Assembly (NCBI RefSeq): GCF_014697355.1
Contig: NZ_JACJRQ010000008.1
Location: 168,966-232,965 of the forward strand
Source of the DNA: Nostoc calcicola FACHB-3891
Lineage (GTDB): Bacteria > Cyanobacteriota > Cyanobacteriia > Cyanobacteriales > Nostocaceae
Reading direction: 5' to 3'
DNA: 64,000 nucleotides
Shown: in pieces, positions 27,105-36,548 of the stretch
Layout of the letters: each line of letters opens with the position of its first letter
Position numbering within the stretch: the stretch's first letter is position 1
Program-made: the position numbers and the translations under genes
Notes under the pieces: model-generated
What the model saw: the letters and a program-made list of their open reading frames with translations, nothing else
Database searches by the model: none
Told to the model about the DNA's origin: nothing

Positions 27105-28124
27105 TTATAGTGGTGAATCTTCAACCTCTGCATAAGGTTGTGGTTCCCGCAAGCGTTTGGCAATTTCTTCTCGCCGATACTTTGCAAGTTCGCTATAAAG
27201 CTTTTTGCGAGAAAGATTCACACTGCCAACAGGTTCATGCTCAAGTAATGTATGCCAAGGGCTAAACAATGTACCTTCATCTGAACGTTTGCGTTCTTCA
27301 AAGTCAAATTTCTGACTGGGAATGCGGACAGTTGCAACTTTAATAAACGGTGAATCTGCTTCTTGCCATTCTTTAACGTGGTCTTCAATTGGCGTTTTGT
27401 CATCATCTACATAAAACTGAATCAGAAAGTCAAAAGATGCTTCTTGACCTTCTACTGTTAAATACTTGACTATTGCTTCCCGGAGGTAGTTTTCGGATTC
27501 TGGAAGTGTTTCTGGAGGCTGTTCAATCTGTTGAGATTTTACAGACAACTTGACAATTTTATCGCCAAACTTAAACGGAGCCATGCTCCAATATTGAATC
27601 AAAAGTGGATTGCCTACTTTCTTACTAGTAATTTTTTGTAACAAAGCAAAGGCATAACCAAGTTCCTCTATCCGTTCTGGAGTAAGTTGTCCGCTACCTG
27701 CTTTAAAGATATCAGCGTAATCACGAATGTCTTTGGTAAAGAAAGTAGGATAACTGTTGAGTACAAAGTCTTGAGTTTTTTCTTCATCATCCAGCACTTT
27801 TTGCCCGTCCACATTCATCACCTTAATGCCAATACCGCGAACATCAGGTTGGGTATCGGAGCGGAATTTTCCACGCTTTTCAGGCGCACCACCGCTAGAG
27901 AAACGAATCCAAGCAGGATAGGTTTGGGGCGTTTTGAACAAACCTACTCTCAAGTCTTCAGGAAGATTGGGTTCAATAATAAACTCTGCCCAAAGCAGTC
28001 CATGACTTTTACTATGAATTTGCCGCAGATCTGGGCCTGTTTGTTGTTGAGCTTGGAGGCTAGTTGCTACAATCTCATCAATCATTGCTGACTGGTCAGT
28101 GGTAGATGATACTGGATTACTCAT
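27105..28124 (-). CDS. Catalase-family heme protein (short form)
   Basis: A 339-residue protein resembling catalases over residues about 35-330. IHSKSHGLLWAEF carries the distal-side histidine region, WIRFSSGG and DVRGIGIKVMNV are catalase signatures, and TQDFVLNSYPTFF contains the conserved Asn. It is shorter than the roughly 480-residue monofunctional catalases, and the usual heme-ligand motif RxxxY near the C-terminus is not obvious; RKKLYSELAKYRREEIAKR could be a degenerate equivalent. Peroxide or lipid-hydroperoxide metabolism is an inference. It stands alone, 40 bases downstream of the cyclo-ligase gene on the same strand. Confidence 0.75.
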   Translation of the reverse strand: MSNPVSSTTDQSAMIDEIVATSLQAQQQTGPDLRQIHSKSHGLLWAEFIIEPNLPEDLRVGLFKTPQTYPAWIRFSSGGAPEKRGKFRSDTQPDVRGIGIKVMNVDGQKVLDDEEKTQDFVLNSYPTFFTKDIRDYADIFKAGSGQLTPERIEELGYAFALLQKITSKKVGNPLLIQYWSMAPFKFGDKIVKLSVKSQQIEQPPETLPESENYLREAIVKYLTVEGQEASFDFLIQFYVDDDKTPIEDHVKEWQEADSPFIKVATVRIPSQKFDFEERKRSDEGTLFSPWHTLLEHEPVGSVNLSRKKLYSELAKYRREEIAKRLREPQPYAEVEDSPL

Positions 28125-28164
28125 GAAAGATATTTAATGATGTTTCTTCATCATCCTCAACCCT

Positions 28165-28740
28165 TCAGTCTTTCTGAGTCAACCCAGTTTCAGTTAAGAT
28201 ACTTGTTAAGGGTTTATCCCAAGGTTCGATAGGTAGCTGGGGTAAATAGGCAAAATCAAAGACAATTCCCACAGTGGGCTTTGTCAACCATTCCGGTGAA
28301 CTGAGTAGGCGATCGTAATATCCTCCGCCATAACCCAGGCGATATCCTCGATCGTCGCAAGCTACACTGGGAATAAGAAGCAAATCTACTTCCGTCGGGT
28401 CTAAGGTTGGGGCATCGGGATGGGGTTCAGTAATGCCATAAGCCCCACTTTGCACAGAATCTTCAGGTGTCCAAATATGCCAAGATAGGGATTTATGAAC
28501 GCAGCGAGGAAATCCCCAACGGTATTTGGTGTTTGTAAATAGTGGAGTGAGATCGGGTTCTTGGCGAAAACTAAAATAAGCAAGTATTGTTTTTGCTTGG
28601 GCGAACAAAGTAGAGTTTTGTAAATGAGAGCAAATGCGATCGCTTTTTTCTCTCCACTCCCAGACGGACATTGATTGACGTGTTTTGAGTAAAGTACGAC
28701 GTAGTTTCGCTTTATTTAGTTGATGATTAACTGTGTCCAC
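28165..28740 (-). CDS. 5-formyltetrahydrofolate cyclo-ligase
   Basis: A 191-residue enzyme that converts 5-formyl-THF to 5,10-methenyl-THF with ATP in folate recycling. The family's C-terminal ATP/Mg motif is seen as VACDDRGYRLGYGGGYYDRLL (about 130-150), and the N-terminus has the KLRRTLLKTRQSM basic helix. The length is normal. A terminator hairpin at 28755-28786 separates it from fcl upstream. The catalase-like gene follows 40 bases downstream. Confidence 0.92.
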   Translation of the reverse strand: MDTVNHQLNKAKLRRTLLKTRQSMSVWEWREKSDRICSHLQNSTLFAQAKTILAYFSFRQEPDLTPLFTNTKYRWGFPRCVHKSLSWHIWTPEDSVQSGAYGITEPHPDAPTLDPTEVDLLLIPSVACDDRGYRLGYGGGYYDRLLSSPEWLTKPTVGIVFDFAYLPQLPIEPWDKPLTSILTETGLTQKD

Positions 28741-28754
28741 ATTTAAAATTTACT

Positions 28755-28786
28755 CAAAAAAGCTAGGGTGGGCACTACCCACCCTA
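28755..28786 (-). terminator. Rho-independent terminator after fcl
   Basis: TAGGGTGGG (28764-28772) and CCCACCCTA (28778-28786) form a 9-bp stem with loop CACTA. Read on the minus strand, it runs into GCTTTTTTGAG, a six-T tail, 4 bases after the fcl stop. Confidence 0.9.
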
Positions 28787-28789
28787 AGA

Positions 28790-29734
28790 TTATGCAGCGT
28801 GTTGACGATACCATTCAATGGTATTCTTCAGCCCTTCCTCAAAGGTAACTTGGGCAGTGAAATTAAAGGCAAGCTTCGCGCGTTCAGTATCTAAACGGCG
28901 TCTAGGTTGGCCATTTGGCTTATCAGTTTGCCAAACAATCTCACCCTTAAACTCCATCAATTGACAAATCAGAGTCACTAAATCAAGAATCGAAATTTCA
29001 TCACCCGTTCCTAAATTCACTGGTTCTGATTCGTTGTAGAATTGGGTGCCCATCACAATCCCCCGCGCTGCATCTTGTGAATACAGAAACTCGCGGGTGG
29101 GACTACCATCACCCCAAACTAGTAGTTGCTTTTCTCCTTGAATTTGGGCTTCGTGAACCTTGCGAATTAACGCCGGAATCACATGAGAACTTCCGGGGTC
29201 AAAATTATCTTCTGGCCCGTACAAATTCACTGGCAGTAAGTAAATACCATTAAAACCATACTGCTGGCGATAAGCTTGCAATTGCACTAAAAGCGCTTTT
29301 TTGGCAATTCCGTAAGGGGCGTTGGTTTCCTCTGGGTAGCCATTCCACAAGTCATCTTCTTTGAATGGTACTGGGGTGAATTTCGGATAGGCACAGATAG
29401 TACCAACACAGACGAATTTTTCCACTCCCCCTTGATATGCAGCATGGATTAGCTGGGTTCCCATGATCAAGTTATCGTAGAATAATTCTGCGGGTTTTTG
29501 CTGGTTGAGACCGATACCACCAACATGAGCTGCTAAATGGATAATGATGTCTTGCTGGTCAACTGCACGTTGGCAATTTTCCCAAACCCGCAAATCGCAA
29601 TCACGCGATCGCACTACTGTAATCTTCTCACCATCAGCCCCTGCTTGACACAACTGATCGATCGTCTGACGACCGAGAAACCCTGACCCACCAGTGACGA
29701 GAATGCGTTTATTTTTGAGTTCTAAGGCGGTCAT
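28790..29734 (-). CDS. fcl: GDP-L-fucose synthase
   Basis: A 314-residue epimerase-reductase that turns GDP-4-keto-6-deoxymannose into GDP-L-fucose. The NADP-binding motif is GGSGFLG (15-21). The catalytic residues are visible as Cys114 in GTICAYP and Tyr141/Lys145 in [16 protein letters not shown] and GDGSPTREF are family signatures. It lies 23 bases downstream of gmd, which makes its substrate, so the pair is an operon supplying fucose for surface polysaccharide. Confidence 0.95.
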   Translation of the reverse strand: MTALELKNKRILVTGGSGFLGRQTIDQLCQAGADGEKITVVRSRDCDLRVWENCQRAVDQQDIIIHLAAHVGGIGLNQQKPAELFYDNLIMGTQLIHAAYQGGVEKFVCVGTICAYPKFTPVPFKEDDLWNGYPEETNAPYGIAKKALLVQLQAYRQQYGFNGIYLLPVNLYGPEDNFDPGSSHVIPALIRKVHEAQIQGEKQLLVWGDGSPTREFLYSQDAARGIVMGTQFYNESEPVNLGTGDEISILDLVTLICQLMEFKGEIVWQTDKPNGQPRRRLDTERAKLAFNFTAQVTFEEGLKNTIEWYRQHAA

Positions 29735-29757
29735 ATTTTTATCCTCTCTAGTCCCAA

Positions 29758-30843
29758 TCAGAAATGCAAAGCGCCAAGTTCTTGACGAAGAGTCGCAATA
29801 TCATGTGGAAATTGCGAACCATTTCCATTGGGTGAAGTGTAACCCAAGGCTTGCAGGTCTGCTTCTACCATTAAGGAAACTAGTTGCTCAAAGGTTACCG
29901 ATGGTGTCCAGCCTAATTTCTGCCGTGCTTTGCTAGAATCCCCAATCAACAACTCTACCTCCGCAGGACGCAGATAGCGTTCGTCAAACTCGACATAATC
30001 TTGCCAATTGAGATTGACATAATTAAATGCTAATTCGAGAAACTCCCGGACTGAGTGGGTTTCACCAGTTGCAATTACATAATCGTCTGGTTGGTCTTGC
30101 TGCAACATCAACCACATTGCTTTGACGTAATCTTTGGCATAGCCCCAATCTCGTTTGGAGTCGAGATTTCCCATGTAAATCTTTTTCTGCTTTTTAGCAA
30201 CGATGTTGGCTACTGCCATCGTAATTTTACGGGTGACAAAGGTTTCACCGCGCCGTGGTGATTCGTGGTTAAAAAGTATGCCATTACAAGCAAACAAATT
30301 GTAAGATTCACGATAATTTATTGTTTGCCAGTGGGCATATACTTTGGCGCAAGCATAGGGACTGCGCGGATAAAATGGCGTTGTTTCACTTTGCGGTATT
30401 GCTTGTACTAATCCGTACATTTCTGAAGAACCCGCTTGGTAAAACCGCACTTGTATTCCGGTACGGTGTTGATAGTCTCGAATTGCTTCTAACAAACGCA
30501 GTGTCCCCATTCCCACTGAATCTACAGTGTATTCTGGGGAGTCAAAGCTGACTCTGACATGGGATTGAGCGCCGAGGTTGTAAATTTCTACTGGTTGTAC
30601 TTCTTCTAAGATACGTCGCAGTGTTGTTCCATCGGTCAAATCACCGTAGTGAAGAAACAACTGCACTCCTTGTTTGTGCGGATCTTCGTAGATGTGATCG
30701 ATGCGGTCTGTGTTGAAGGTGGAAGTCCGGCGAATTATCCCATGAACTTCATAACCTTGTTCTAGCAAATACTCGCTCAGATATGAACCATCTTGACCCG
30801 TAATACCAGTTATCAACGCTCGTTTTTTTTGCGTCATGCTCAA
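29758..30843 (-). CDS. gmd: GDP-mannose 4,6-dehydratase
   Basis: A 361-residue short-chain-dehydrogenase-type enzyme that makes GDP-4-keto-6-deoxymannose. The NADP site is GITGQDG (13-19); the catalytic set is SSEMYG (139-144) and Tyr163-x3-Lys167 in [23 protein letters not shown] and [16 protein letters not shown] are strong family signatures. It is the first gene of the gmd-fcl operon. A 470-base intergenic region lies upstream. Confidence 0.97.
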   Translation of the reverse strand: MSMTQKKRALITGITGQDGSYLSEYLLEQGYEVHGIIRRTSTFNTDRIDHIYEDPHKQGVQLFLHYGDLTDGTTLRRILEEVQPVEIYNLGAQSHVRVSFDSPEYTVDSVGMGTLRLLEAIRDYQHRTGIQVRFYQAGSSEMYGLVQAIPQSETTPFYPRSPYACAKVYAHWQTINYRESYNLFACNGILFNHESPRRGETFVTRKITMAVANIVAKKQKKIYMGNLDSKRDWGYAKDYVKAMWLMLQQDQPDDYVIATGETHSVREFLELAFNYVNLNWQDYVEFDERYLRPAEVELLIGDSSKARQKLGWTPSVTFEQLVSLMVEADLQALGYTSPNGNGSQFPHDIATLRQELGALHF

Positions 30844-31313
30844 CTATATCCTTATTGTCTTTGATTAAAATGTTACAGACGATTATGATACAACCTAGCA
30901 GGTAATTGCTGAATTGCCTAATAGTAAACCTACCAGTTCTAATCAATCGTGTAACTTTTAAGTAAATAAATATACTTAATAACAAGTTGTTGAACCAGTA
31001 ATAATTAACTTGATAAATTCAACCTTTGTTAAAAATTATTATTAATGGTAATTTTATCATCATTTAATTTGTCAAAGTTTGATAGATATCTGATTTTTGT
31101 GAAGAGTCAATAAACTTTTGCCGCCCAGTCTTTTCAGTGGTGCTGAGTAATGACTGCCGTAACAGCACTCATTACTCAGCACTTTTTTGGTGATGTTTAG
31201 GACTAGCCCTTTCAAGGTGACCAATGAAGATACGTTGAATCTGCGGTATCTTACACTAAAAAATAGTACTTAGGGGCATTGATTGCCCCACAGAATCAGG
31301 CCTCAGTAATTAC
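30844..31313. other. Intergenic region with long hairpin
   Basis: 470 bases between two minus-strand genes. The gmd promoter should be in the AT-rich part near 30850-31090. A perfect 14-bp inverted repeat, GTGCTGAGTAATGA (31140-31153) and TCATTACTCAGCAC (31169-31182), is followed by six Ts on the plus strand, so it looks like a plus-strand terminator without a plus-strand gene. GGGGCA/TTGCCCC at 31273-31289 may end the upstream sugar transferase transcript. No gene seen. Confidence 0.6.
31140..31188 (+). terminator. Orphan terminator-like hairpin
   Basis: A 14-bp perfect stem with a 15-base loop and a T6 tail on the plus strand, within a gap where both neighbouring genes are on the minus strand. 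It might be a dispersed repeat (GAGTAATGAC/GTCATTACTC is related to the TAATGAC heptamer family) or terminate an unannotated RNA. Confidence 0.5.
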
Positions 31314-32099
31314 TCAGTATGCACCGTTATTTTTAGGTAAAATTACCACGTCAACAGTTTTTAAGATGATCCATAAATCAAGCCACAAATTCCTAGATTT
31401 TACATAATGCAGGTCTATTTGGACTCGGCGAGGGTAGGGAATATCATTACGCCCAGACACCTGCCACAAACCAGTAATTCCTGGACGGATTGTTAAAATC
31501 TCATCAATGTGACAACCGTATTTTGGTAATTCTTCTGCTACTAATGGGCGAGGGCCGACTACACTCATATCCCCTTTTAAAACGTTCCAAAATTGGGGAA
31601 ATTCGTCTAGGCTAGTAATTCGCAAAAATCGACCAATTTTAGTAATCCGTGGGTCTTGTTTGAGCTTAAAACTACTCTCAAATTCTTGTCGCAACTGGGG
31701 CGATGTTTCCATCATTTGCACGAGGATTTCGTCCGCATTGCTGACCATTGTTCGGAATTTAATACAGTTAAAAGGTTTGTAATTTTTCCCCACCCGTTCC
31801 TGAACATAAAAAATCGGGCCTTCTGAACTCAAAGCAATCAACAAGGCCAAGATTAAGTAGACAGGAAAGAATAAAATCAACACTGACAGCGAAAACACTA
31901 TATCGAATAGTCGCTTGGCAAACTCTCCGTTTAAACCCTGAAAAGATAAACCTTGAGGTTTAACTCTAGGCGTCTTTGTTTTTTGACCGCGCTTTAGGAG
32001 AGTACGCCAAGACCCTCTAGTGTCTTGCCGTACACCTCGCTTGCCGGAGAGGAGTGAGCTCTGGGCAGTCATCATACTCCTTAATAATCCACACCACAC
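31314..32099 (-). CDS. Undecaprenyl-phosphate sugar transferase (exopolysaccharide initiation)
   Basis: A 261-residue enzyme of the bacterial sugar transferase family (WcaJ/RfbP C-terminal half). A basic N-terminus of about 60 residues precedes a membrane helix at about 70-92, then FYVQERVGKNYKPF, CIKFRTMVSNADE, LRITSLDEFPQFWNV, LKGDMSVVGPRPLV and IRPGITGLWQVSGRND. It would attach the first hexose-phosphate to the lipid carrier. The GT4 gene lies 71 bases upstream on the same strand, so they probably form one unit. Confidence 0.92.
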   Translation of the reverse strand: MWCGLLRSMMTAQSSLLSGKRGVRQDTRGSWRTLLKRGQKTKTPRVKPQGLSFQGLNGEFAKRLFDIVFSLSVLILFFPVYLILALLIALSSEGPIFYVQERVGKNYKPFNCIKFRTMVSNADEILVQMMETSPQLRQEFESSFKLKQDPRITKIGRFLRITSLDEFPQFWNVLKGDMSVVGPRPLVAEELPKYGCHIDEILTIRPGITGLWQVSGRNDIPYPRRVQIDLHYVKSRNLWLDLWIILKTVDVVILPKNNGAY

Positions 32100-32170
32100 A
32101 TAGTCCCAATCTTAAAGCCAAAATGAGATGCTTCTGGGGGTAAATTGCCAAAAGCCTAAAAAAATAAGTC

Positions 32171-33328
32171 CTATTGACCAAGACCATTATTCCAAAAAGG
32201 TCTTTTTTCGTTGCACTTATTTACAAAATCTAGATAACGATCTGCAAAGACTTGCGGTGAAAACTGCGCGGCGTGCGATCGCATATAATCGGAATTAAAC
32301 GAACCCTGATATATTTCAAACTTTTCTACTGCCTCCACTAAAGCCGCCTCTGTTTGTGTCCTGAAGAATATACCTGTCCCTGTATCCACGCCAGAGCGAA
32401 TATCTCGCACTGTTTCTAAAGCACCCCCAGCACCATAGGCGATTACTGGCGTACCACAGGCTTGTGCCTCCACTAAGGCAATACCAAAATCTTCACAAGC
32501 TGCATACACAAACGCCTTAGCCCTAGCCATATATTTTTTTACCACATTATCGGGTTGCCATCCGAGTATTTCTATATTTGAATTTGCCATCTGACGAATT
32601 TTTTGCATTTCATCTCCTGTACCAATTACTACTAACGGTCGTTTTAGTTGATTAAAAGCTTTGACAATCAACGATACTTGTTTGTAACTCACTAGTCGGG
32701 AAACTGTGAGATAAAAATCGTCTTTTTCCTCAAAAAATGGAAATTCCCCAATATTCACAGGTGGGTAAATGACTGTTGCTTCTCGCCGATAGCAGCGCCA
32801 AATCCGCCGAGCTGTATGCTGCGAGTTGGCAATGAAGTAATCAACACGGTTGGCACTCAATACATCCCACTGACGCAAATGATGTAATAAATATCGCGTT
32901 ACCCACCCAGGTAACCCATTACCTAGCTTGCTCTGGCGCAGATAATCAAAGGTCAAGTCCCAAGCATAGCGCATGGGGCTGTGACAGTAGCAAATATGCA
33001 ACTGATCTGGAGTGGTAAGGATTCCCTTGGCAACAGCATGGGACGAAGACAGAATTACGTCATAGTGCCGCAAGTCCATTTGTTCAATTGCCAAAGGCCA
33101 CAAAGGCAAGTACTTTTGTATACCGTTGCGGGCATAGGGAAAATGCTGAAGAAACGTCTTGCCAATCTGACGTTTGTATAAATAACTTTCAGGGTTACTG
33201 GATTCAAAATCGATGAGGGCATATAAATCAGCATCAATGTGATTCAAAATTTCCCGTACAACGAGTTCTGAACCACCTGTGGCTTCGGGTGTCAACCACT
33301 CATGAACCAGAGCATATTTCAAGGGCAC
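32171..33328 (-). CDS. Glycosyltransferase family 4 protein
   Basis: A 385-residue GT-B-fold glycosyltransferase. The N-terminal lobe has HEWLTPEATGGSELV with the Gly-rich acceptor loop. The C-terminal lobe has the EX7E motif Glu279 to Glu287 (CEDFGIALVEAQACGTPVIAYG). It likely extends a lipid-linked oligosaccharide at the cytoplasmic membrane face. Sugar donor is unknown. It is upstream of the initiating sugar transferase and near gmd/fcl, which suggests one polysaccharide locus. Confidence 0.92.
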   Translation of the reverse strand: MPLKYALVHEWLTPEATGGSELVVREILNHIDADLYALIDFESSNPESYLYKRQIGKTFLQHFPYARNGIQKYLPLWPLAIEQMDLRHYDVILSSSHAVAKGILTTPDQLHICYCHSPMRYAWDLTFDYLRQSKLGNGLPGWVTRYLLHHLRQWDVLSANRVDYFIANSQHTARRIWRCYRREATVIYPPVNIGEFPFFEEKDDFYLTVSRLVSYKQVSLIVKAFNQLKRPLVVIGTGDEMQKIRQMANSNIEILGWQPDNVVKKYMARAKAFVYAACEDFGIALVEAQACGTPVIAYGAGGALETVRDIRSGVDTGTGIFFRTQTEAALVEAVEKFEIYQGSFNSDYMRSHAAQFSPQVFADRYLDFVNKCNEKRPFWNNGLGQ

Positions 33329-33488
33329 AGCTAACTTGTAATGAATGGAAAATAGTTAGGCAAATTATGAGGTTAACTGAAAAGTTTCCCCTTGCGATTA
33401 ATTAATGGGAAGCGCCCCAGATTAACGGCAAGACGGAATCTTTCGCTTAGAGGTTCCAGATGGACGCTGCAACCTGATAATGTCAGAT

Positions 33489-33600
33489 TGGGGAGTGGGG
33501 AATGGGGAATGGGGAATGTGGGGTCTCCTCCGGGGGGAATGGGGAATAGTTATTCTTCCTCTGTTCCCTACTCCCTACTCCCTACTCCCTTGACGAAAAC
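33489..33600. repeat. GGGGAATG / CTCCCTA tandem repeats
   Basis: GGGGAATG units (33491-33545, interrupted by GGGGTCTCCTCCGG) and CCCTACT units (33565-33592) just upstream of the CSP41-like gene. The rest of the 292-base gap contains another dispersed piece, AGCGCCCCAGATTAACGGC, and no gene. Confidence 0.85.
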
Positions 33601-33620
33601 TGATATAGGAATAAGAATCT

Positions 33621-34559
33621 ATGCGAATTCTAATTATGGGTGGTACTCGGTTCATTGGTGTCTATTTGACTCAACTATTAGTGGAACAAGGACATGAAGT
33701 GGTGCTGTTTAATCGTGGAAATCGACCAGCGCCTTCTTTACAGGGAGTAGGACAAATTATAGGCGATCGCACTGATGCTACCCAATTAAAAGCAAAATTA
33801 TCACAAGAAAATTTTGATGTCATTTTTGACAACAATGGACGAGAACTTAGTGATACTCAACCACTCGCGGAGATTTTTCAAGGCCGGGTGCAACATTTTG
33901 TATACATGAGTTCGGCGGGGGTGTATCTCAAATCTGACCAACTCCCCCATATCGAAGGCGATGCAGTAGATCCAAAAAGTCGCCACTTGGGTAAGCATGA
34001 AACTGAAGCTTATCTTACTCAATTGGGATTGCCCTTTACTTCCATTCGTCCTACTTATATTTACGGGCCACGTAATTATAATGACTTAGAAAGCTGGTTT
34101 TTTGACAGAATTGTGCGCGATCGCCCCGTTCCTATCCCCGGAAATGGCTTGCATATCACCCAGTTAGGTCATGTCAAAGATTTAGCAAAGGCAATGACCC
34201 AAGTTTTGGGCAATCAACAAGCTGTAGGAGAGATTTATAACATTTCTGGCGATCGCTTTGTCACTTTTGATGGTTTAGCCCGTGCTAGTGCCGTGGCGGC
34301 TGGGAAATCACTTGATGCTGTGAAAATTGTCCATTATGACCCGAAGAAGTTTGATTTCGGCAAACGCAAGGCTTTTCCCATGCGGGTGCAACATTTCTTT
34401 GCTTCGGTGAACAAAGCCCAAACAGAATTAAACTGGCATCCTGAATATGATTTGATTTCTGGATTACAAGATTCTTTGGAAAATGATTATCTCCCTTCTG
34501 GACGGGATAAAGCTGATGTTGATTTTTCTGTAGATGAGGAGATTTTAAAAGCTGTTTAA
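33621..34559 (+). CDS. NAD-dependent epimerase-like protein, CSP41 type
   Basis: A 312-residue atypical short-chain dehydrogenase. The nucleotide motif is GGTRFIG (7-13) rather than GxxGxxG, as in the CSP41 family; in plants CSP41 proteins bind RNA in chloroplasts. FVYMSSAGVYLKSDQLPH and IRPTYIYGPRNYND are family segments, and the usual YxxxK tyrosine is not evident (HETEAYL follows instead). An RNA-binding or structural role is therefore as likely as sugar epimerisation. The gene ends at a symmetric hairpin shared with the convergent Uma2 gene. Confidence 0.82.
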   Translation: MRILIMGGTRFIGVYLTQLLVEQGHEVVLFNRGNRPAPSLQGVGQIIGDRTDATQLKAKLSQENFDVIFDNNGRELSDTQPLAEIFQGRVQHFVYMSSAGVYLKSDQLPHIEGDAVDPKSRHLGKHETEAYLTQLGLPFTSIRPTYIYGPRNYNDLESWFFDRIVRDRPVPIPGNGLHITQLGHVKDLAKAMTQVLGNQQAVGEIYNISGDRFVTFDGLARASAVAAGKSLDAVKIVHYDPKKFDFGKRKAFPMRVQHFFASVNKAQTELNWHPEYDLISGLQDSLENDYLPSGRDKADVDFSVDEEILKAV

Positions 34560-34573
34560 TTGTGAGATTTGTT

Positions 34574-34600
34574 GACCGAATAATTACGAATTATTCGGTC
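34574..34600. terminator. Bidirectional hairpin between convergent genes
   Basis: GACCGAATAATT (34574-34585) and AATTATTCGGTC (34589-34600) form a perfect 12-bp stem with a 3-base loop between the stops of the CSP41-like and Uma2 genes. T-runs are weak on both sides. Confidence 0.65.
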
Positions 34601-34628
34601 ATGGGTAATGGGAAAAACCAATTACCTA

Positions 34629-35396
34629 TTACTCTTCATCAGGATTAATGCCCAATTCTCGCAACTTCGCCGCTAATTTATCGGCTCGTTGTCTTTCCTG
34701 TTCGGCTCGTTGTCTTTCCTGTTCGGCTCGTCGCCTTTCTTGTTCTAGCTGTGTAGAAATCCAATTTCCTGTTTCATCGTACCAACGTAACCACAAGCGA
34801 TCGATACCTTCGTAAGTGCCTTGCCAAAGCCCTAAACCTAATTGGATTCCTGGCATCCAAACTCTCGAAGTAGTTACATCTATTTCTTGATAACTATTTG
34901 CAACTAATTGGAATGCTTGGAGTTTATTTGTGTACCGATCAAATACTACGTAGTAAGGAACTCGCAAAATCTGTTCATAAACTTCCCATTTAGTTGGCGG
35001 TTGGTTAACTTCCCGCAGAGTTTGTCCTAAGTCTTCTTTTTCAGTGCCAGGAGAAAGCAATTCTACCACTACAAAAGGAGCAACCCCTTCTTGCCAAATG
35101 ACATAACTTAGGCGCAAGTTTCGGTGTTCGTAGAGACGCGAAACTCCTACAACAGCAAACCAGTCCAGGCGTTTGTACCACAGTGTATGCCGCAGGTCAT
35201 AGTAAAGGTTTAAATCACTGGCAACAAATACTTCATCTGCTGAATAGGTGGGAGGCGAGAAGGTATCACTTAAAAGTTGGGGTTGAAAAAGGTGAAATTC
35301 GTCAGGCAAACCAGAGTCCTCAGGGTATTCACTGGGAAGATCGTACATGGTGGGTAGGGTTTCTTTTGGGGAGAGAGGCGGGTCTGTTTGGTACAT
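34629..35396 (-). CDS. Uma2-family (DUF820) putative endonuclease with repeat tail
   Basis: A 255-residue protein. Residues about 40-200 match the Uma2/DUF820 PD-(D/E)XK-like fold abundant in cyanobacteria: APFVVVELLSPGTEKEDLG and YYVVFDRYTNKLQAFQL. The C-terminal 40 residues are a charged coiled coil made of a seven-residue unit (AEQERQR) encoded by a 21-base tandem repeat at about 34688-34745. Function in DNA or RNA cleavage is not established for this family. Start is ATG. Confidence 0.8.
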   Translation of the reverse strand: MYQTDPPLSPKETLPTMYDLPSEYPEDSGLPDEFHLFQPQLLSDTFSPPTYSADEVFVASDLNLYYDLRHTLWYKRLDWFAVVGVSRLYEHRNLRLSYVIWQEGVAPFVVVELLSPGTEKEDLGQTLREVNQPPTKWEVYEQILRVPYYVVFDRYTNKLQAFQLVANSYQEIDVTTSRVWMPGIQLGLGLWQGTYEGIDRLWLRWYDETGNWISTQLEQERRRAEQERQRAEQERQRADKLAAKLRELGINPDEE

Positions 35397-35427
35397 AAGG
35401 AGAATCCTCAGTGACTAATACCATTTT

Positions 35428-35455
35428 GGATTTTAGATTTTAGATTTTGGATTGA
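35428..35455. repeat. TTTTGGA/TTTTAGA heptamer repeat
   Basis: Four copies of the heptamer family also found at 7222-7265 and within cobT. It lies in the 273-base gap between the divergent Uma2 and SMP-30 genes, which otherwise is AT-rich and carries no visible gene. Confidence 0.85.
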
Positions 35456-35669
35456 TTCTACAGATAAATCAGCTTGCTTTGTACCATCAATAAATCATTG
35501 GTCAAAAGAAAAATATTTTATTCTACCTGAGAAAGACGCGAAAAAGTATGTTTTTAGTTTTTACTAGAACACGAATGAAAATTTTTTCTGTCAGTCAGGC
35601 AACCTTTTTTAATAATTGCCTAAAATTCAGTGAAATTAATGTCTGTAAATATTATTGTTGGTTACAAAA

Positions 35670-36548
35670 ATGAGCCAGGTTTTGCAATATCCACTCCACA
35701 ATGTTTTAGAAGCCCGTGCCCGCTTGGGTGAAGGTCCGATTTGGGATTCGACTCAAAAAGTGCTTTACTGGATAGATATTTATAACCATCGAGTGCATCA
35801 ATTTGACCCAGCAAAGGGTGAAAATCGCTTTTTTGACGTGGGAGATGTAGTGGGTGCGATCGCCACAGCTGGTACAGATAGATTAATTATGGCGCTGCGT
35901 CATCACTTGGCATTCCTCAACACCCAAACAGGTGAAGTTACCCCCATTTTGGAAATTGAAGGAAATCTGCCAAATAATCGTCTCAACGATGGTAAATGTG
36001 ATTCTCAAGGTCGCTTTTGGTTCGGCTCAATGTCTTCTTTAGAAAAGCCGCACGCTAACCTTTACCGTTACGATACTGATGGTTCATTACATGTAATGGA
36101 AACAGAATTGACTATCTCTAATGGGTTGGGTTGGAGTCCGAATCAAAAGACATTTTATTTGGCTGATTCTCCTCAACAAAAAATATATGCTTATGACTTT
36201 AATTCCGTAACAGGCAATATTAATAATCGCCGGATTTTTGTTGATTTCACTCATGAATCTTTCTACCCAGATGGGTTGACGATAGATAGCCAAGGAAATA
36301 TTTGGTCAGCTATGTGGAATGGATGGTGTGTGATTCGTTTCAATCCCAAGGGTGAAGAAATATTGCGGATTAATCTACCCGTTCCACTCGTAACGAGTTG
36401 CACCTTTGGCGGCGAAGATTTGCAAACACTTTACATCACCACTGGTTCAGTTGGACTCAGCCAAGCCGAGATCGATCAAAGTTTCTACTCAGGTGATTTG
36501 TTTGCTGTTGAAACTGATGTTACTGGATTACCTAGCTATGATTTTTAG
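35670..36548 (+). CDS. SMP-30/gluconolactonase-family lactonase
   Basis: A 292-residue six-bladed beta-propeller hydrolase from the ATG at 35670; TTG codons at 35655 and 35658 are weaker starts. The metal-binding pattern is present: LGEGPIWD (Glu21), the NRLNDGKCDSQGRFWFGSM segment and YPDGLTIDSQGNIW with the third-blade Asp. Family members open sugar lactones such as gluconolactone. The stop overlaps the convergent hicB stop by 4 bases. Confidence 0.9.
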   Translation: MSQVLQYPLHNVLEARARLGEGPIWDSTQKVLYWIDIYNHRVHQFDPAKGENRFFDVGDVVGAIATAGTDRLIMALRHHLAFLNTQTGEVTPILEIEGNLPNNRLNDGKCDSQGRFWFGSMSSLEKPHANLYRYDTDGSLHVMETELTISNGLGWSPNQKTFYLADSPQQKIYAYDFNSVTGNINNRRIFVDFTHESFYPDGLTIDSQGNIWSAMWNGWCVIRFNPKGEEILRINLPVPLVTSCTFGGEDLQTLYITTGSVGLSQAEIDQSFYSGDLFAVETDVTGLPSYDF

